From Inquilinus sp042743185 (GTDB taxonomy: Bacteria > Pseudomonadota > Alphaproteobacteria > DSM-16000 > Inquilinaceae), in NCBI RefSeq assembly GCF_042743185.1, contig NZ_JBHYMS010000041.1, positions 8,466 to 72,465 on the forward strand: a stretch of DNA of 64,000 nucleotides. Reading direction: 5' to 3'. Shown piece by piece: positions 61,992-64,000 of the stretch (position 1 is the first letter of the stretch; every line of letters starts with the position of its first letter). The notes beneath the pieces were generated by a model, which made no database searches, was not told where the DNA came from, and saw only the letters and a list, made by a program, of their open reading frames with translations. A program made the translations under genes and the position numbers.

Positions 61992-62455
61992 GGGGACGTG
62001 CCGTCCTAGCGGCGCTGTTTCTGGCCGTCGCCGCGGCCGCCCCCGCCGGCGCGATCGAGCCGCAGGAGCAACTGGCCGATCCGGCGCTGGAGGCGCGGGC
62101 CCGCACCATCAGCCAGGAGCTGCGCTGCCTGGTCTGCCAGAACGAGTCGATCGACGATTCCAACGCCGATCTGGCCCGCGACCTGCGCCGCATCGTGCGC
62201 GAGCGGCTGACGGCGGGCGACACCGACGGCCAGGTGATCGGCTTCGTCACCGCCCGCTACGGCGACTACGTCCTGCTGCGGCCGCCGCTGCGCGCCGGCA
62301 CGCTGGTGCTGTGGTTCGGCCCGGTGGTGCTGCTGTTCGCCGCTATCGTCGTCCTGATCCTGCGCCGCCGCCGGCGCCCGGCCGAGGCGGCGCCGCTGTC
62401 GCCCGAGGAAAGCCGGCGCCTGGCCCGGCTGATGGACGAGGAATCGGCGCCGTGA
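61988..62455 (+). CDS. ccmH: Cytochrome c maturation protein CcmH
   Basis: 155 residues from a GTG overlapping the ccmG stop. Signal/anchor 1-20; LRCLVCQNESIDDSNADLARDLR carries the LRCxxCQ redox motif; one helix near 103-123 then a cytosolic tail. Holds the apocytochrome thiols for ligation. Confidence 0.95.
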   Translation: MRGRAVLAALFLAVAAAAPAGAIEPQEQLADPALEARARTISQELRCLVCQNESIDDSNADLARDLRRIVRERLTAGDTDGQVIGFVTARYGDYVLLRPPLRAGTLVLWFGPVVLLFAAIVVLILRRRRRPAEAAPLSPEESRRLARLMDEESAP

Positions 62456-63834
62456 CCGGTTGGCTGTTCTGGGTGGTCGCGGCTGTGATGACCGGCGGCG
62501 CCGTCGCGCTGCTGCTGCGTCGTCTCTTCGCCGCCGACGCCTCGCTCCCCTCCGGTTCCGACGCCGCGATCTACCGCGACCAGCTGAAGGAGCTGGAGCG
62601 CGAGCGCGCCGCCGGCGAGATCGGCGCCGCCGAGGCCGAGGCGGCGAAGGCCGAGATCGGCCGCCGCCTGCTGGCCACTGCCGGGCAGGCGAAGCCGGCG
62701 ATCGCCGCCCCCACGGTTCCACCGCGCCGCGTCGCGCTCGGCCTCGCCGTGCTGCTGCCGGTGGCGGCGCTGGCGATCTATCTGGCCGAAGGCACGCCCG
62801 GCCTGCCGTCGCAGCCCTTCGCCAGCCGCGACCCGGGCGAGCGGGTGGCGGTGCAGTCCGCGATGGCGGAGGCGCGGGCGCTCGAGCAGCGCCTCGACGC
62901 CGACCCGCAGGACCGCGCCGGCTGGATCGAGCTCGGCCAGCGCTGGGGCCAGCTGGGCGACAGCGCCAAGGCGGCCGACGCCTATGGCCGAGCCATCGGC
63001 CTCGGGAATGCCGATGCCGAGCTGACCGGGCGCTACGGCGAGGCCCTGGTCGGCGCCAATGGCGGCGCGGTGACCGAGACCGCGCGCGCCGCCTTCGAGC
63101 AGGCGCTGAAGCTGCGGCCCAATGACATCCGGGCCCGCTACTTCCTGGCGCTGGGCAACGCCCAGGCCGGCGACGACCGCGCCGCGCTGGACCTGTGGCA
63201 GGCGCTGGTGCGGGACTCCCCGGCCGACGCGCCCTGGCTGCCCTCGGTCCGCCAGCACCTGGCCGAGACGGCGCAGCGCCTCGGGCTCGACCCGAAGACC
63301 GCGACGCCGGAGCCGCAGCCGGCTGCCCGTCCTGCCCCTCCGGCCAACGGTCCGGCCGGCGCCATCGCATCGCTGCCGCCGGACGAGCAGGCCAAGGCGA
63401 TCCGCGGCATGGTCGACGGGCTGGCGGCGCGGCTGGAGCAGTCGCCCGACGATCTCGAAGGCTGGCTCCGCCTGGCCCGCGCCCGCGGCGTGCTGGGCGA
63501 GGCCGATGCCGCCGCGGATGCCTATGCCAGGGCGGCGGCGCTGGCGCCGGACAACAACGATCTGCTGCGCGCCTATGCCGACGCCCTGCTGACCGCCGGC
63601 CGGGGCGAGGACGTGCCGCCGCTGCTGGAGGCCGGGCTCAGGCGCATCCTGGCCTCCGATCCGAACGACCTCCAGGCCCTGTGGTTCCTCGGCGTCGCCG
63701 CGCAGAAGGCGGGCCAGCCGGAGGAGGCGCGGCGCCTCTGGGGCCGGATGCGCGACCAGTTCCAGGAAGGCAGCCAGGAGCGCAAGGCGATCGAGGGCCG
63801 CATGTCCCAGCTGCCGGTCCCTGGCGCGGGATGA
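62452..63834 (+). CDS. ccmI: Cytochrome c maturation TPR protein CcmI
   Basis: 460 residues from a GTG overlapping ccmH. Two membrane helices (2-22, about 96-113), with a coiled region between, and a periplasmic TPR array from about 150 (LGQRWGQLGDSAKAADAYGRAIGLG; GWLRLARARGVLGEADAAADAYARAAALAP) to the end. Binds the C-terminus of apocytochromes c and presents them. Ends the ccm operon. Confidence 0.94.
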   Translation: MTGWLFWVVAAVMTGGAVALLLRRLFAADASLPSGSDAAIYRDQLKELERERAAGEIGAAEAEAAKAEIGRRLLATAGQAKPAIAAPTVPPRRVALGLAVLLPVAALAIYLAEGTPGLPSQPFASRDPGERVAVQSAMAEARALEQRLDADPQDRAGWIELGQRWGQLGDSAKAADAYGRAIGLGNADAELTGRYGEALVGANGGAVTETARAAFEQALKLRPNDIRARYFLALGNAQAGDDRAALDLWQALVRDSPADAPWLPSVRQHLAETAQRLGLDPKTATPEPQPAARPAPPANGPAGAIASLPPDEQAKAIRGMVDGLAARLEQSPDDLEGWLRLARARGVLGEADAAADAYARAAALAPDNNDLLRAYADALLTAGRGEDVPPLLEAGLRRILASDPNDLQALWFLGVAAQKAGQPEEARRLWGRMRDQFQEGSQERKAIEGRMSQLPVPGAG

Positions 63835-64000
63835 AAGGGAATTCTATTTTTCGTCGGTCGTCTGTCAGAAAATCTATTTTTAGTTGAATCTGCAACGGTT
63901 CCGGCCTAGGGCCAATCGACATTCAGCCTTCCCAGAGCTGAATGGTGCTGAATCAATACGTTCCGGATTTGCTGATTCGGAGCGAAGGGATGGGGGTGAA
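63835..64000. other. AT-rich end of window after ccm operon
   Basis: No gene seen. Contains TTCTATTTTTCGTCGGTC and CTATTTTTAGTTG, then ATTCAGC...GCTGAAT (63921-63927 with 63937-63943) and a repeat of GCTGAAT. Possibly the regulatory region of a gene beyond the window. Confidence 0.35.

Overview
The window is about 70% G+C, has short intergenic gaps and carries an MmcB protein, MucR- and IalB-type proteins, a CreD protein and a full cytochrome c maturation cluster. This fits an alphaproteobacterium, probably a high-GC Rhodospirillales member (Azospirillum/Inquilinus-like). The placement is inferred from gene content only; there is no 16S gene here. All long open frames antisense to real genes are treated as GC-driven shadows.

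Layout. 1-10 kb: LysR/MarR-controlled detoxification genes (GST fragment, azoreductase, methyltransferase, EamA exporter, GST, a flavin/ferredoxin-reductase fusion), then an unrecognised operon of three single-pass membrane proteins. 9.8-19.3 kb: a polytopic membrane protein facing that operon, then an MdtABC-type RND efflux operon with a large hairpin repeat between mdtA and mdtB. 19.3-20.8 kb: an AT-rich insertion with a trypsin-like protease, bordered by debris of an SDR gene and a second mdtC tail. 20.8-30.3 kb: catabolic and redox genes (lactonase propeller, Ldh dehydrogenase/RraA pair, monooxygenase plus carboxymuconolactone decarboxylase, polysaccharide deacetylase), each near a LysR gene, and two eukaryote-like proteins side by side: an ionotropic-glutamate-receptor-type channel and a secreted peritrophin-A (CBM14) protein. 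30.4-39.8 kb: tRNA-Arg(CCT), a type I secretion pair, MmcB, a LacI regulator beside a broken RTX gene, IalB, RlmN and small membrane proteins. 39.8-53.5 kb: YghU-like GST, ArgG, two RTX proteins, an orphan ModA with a Mo-box, cold-shock protein, a MucR-like protein without zinc finger, aconitase, hydrolase, phytase-like esterase, VOC protein, CreD. 53.7-64 kb: a secreted PI-PLC/ricin-lectin protein and the ccm cluster (ccmABCDEFGHI), interrupted between ccmB and ccmC by a Phd/VapC toxin-antitoxin pair, a REP-type repeat and a SET-domain gene.

How parts work together. The type I exporter probably secretes the two RTX proteins about 10 kb away. The Ccm proteins together move heme to the periplasm, chaperone it and attach it to apocytochromes. 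Several regulatory sites are visible directly: a MarR palindrome, tandem LacI-type operators 21 bp apart, a Mo-box, a toxin-antitoxin operator and a motif shared by a LysR gene and a nearby decarboxylase operon.
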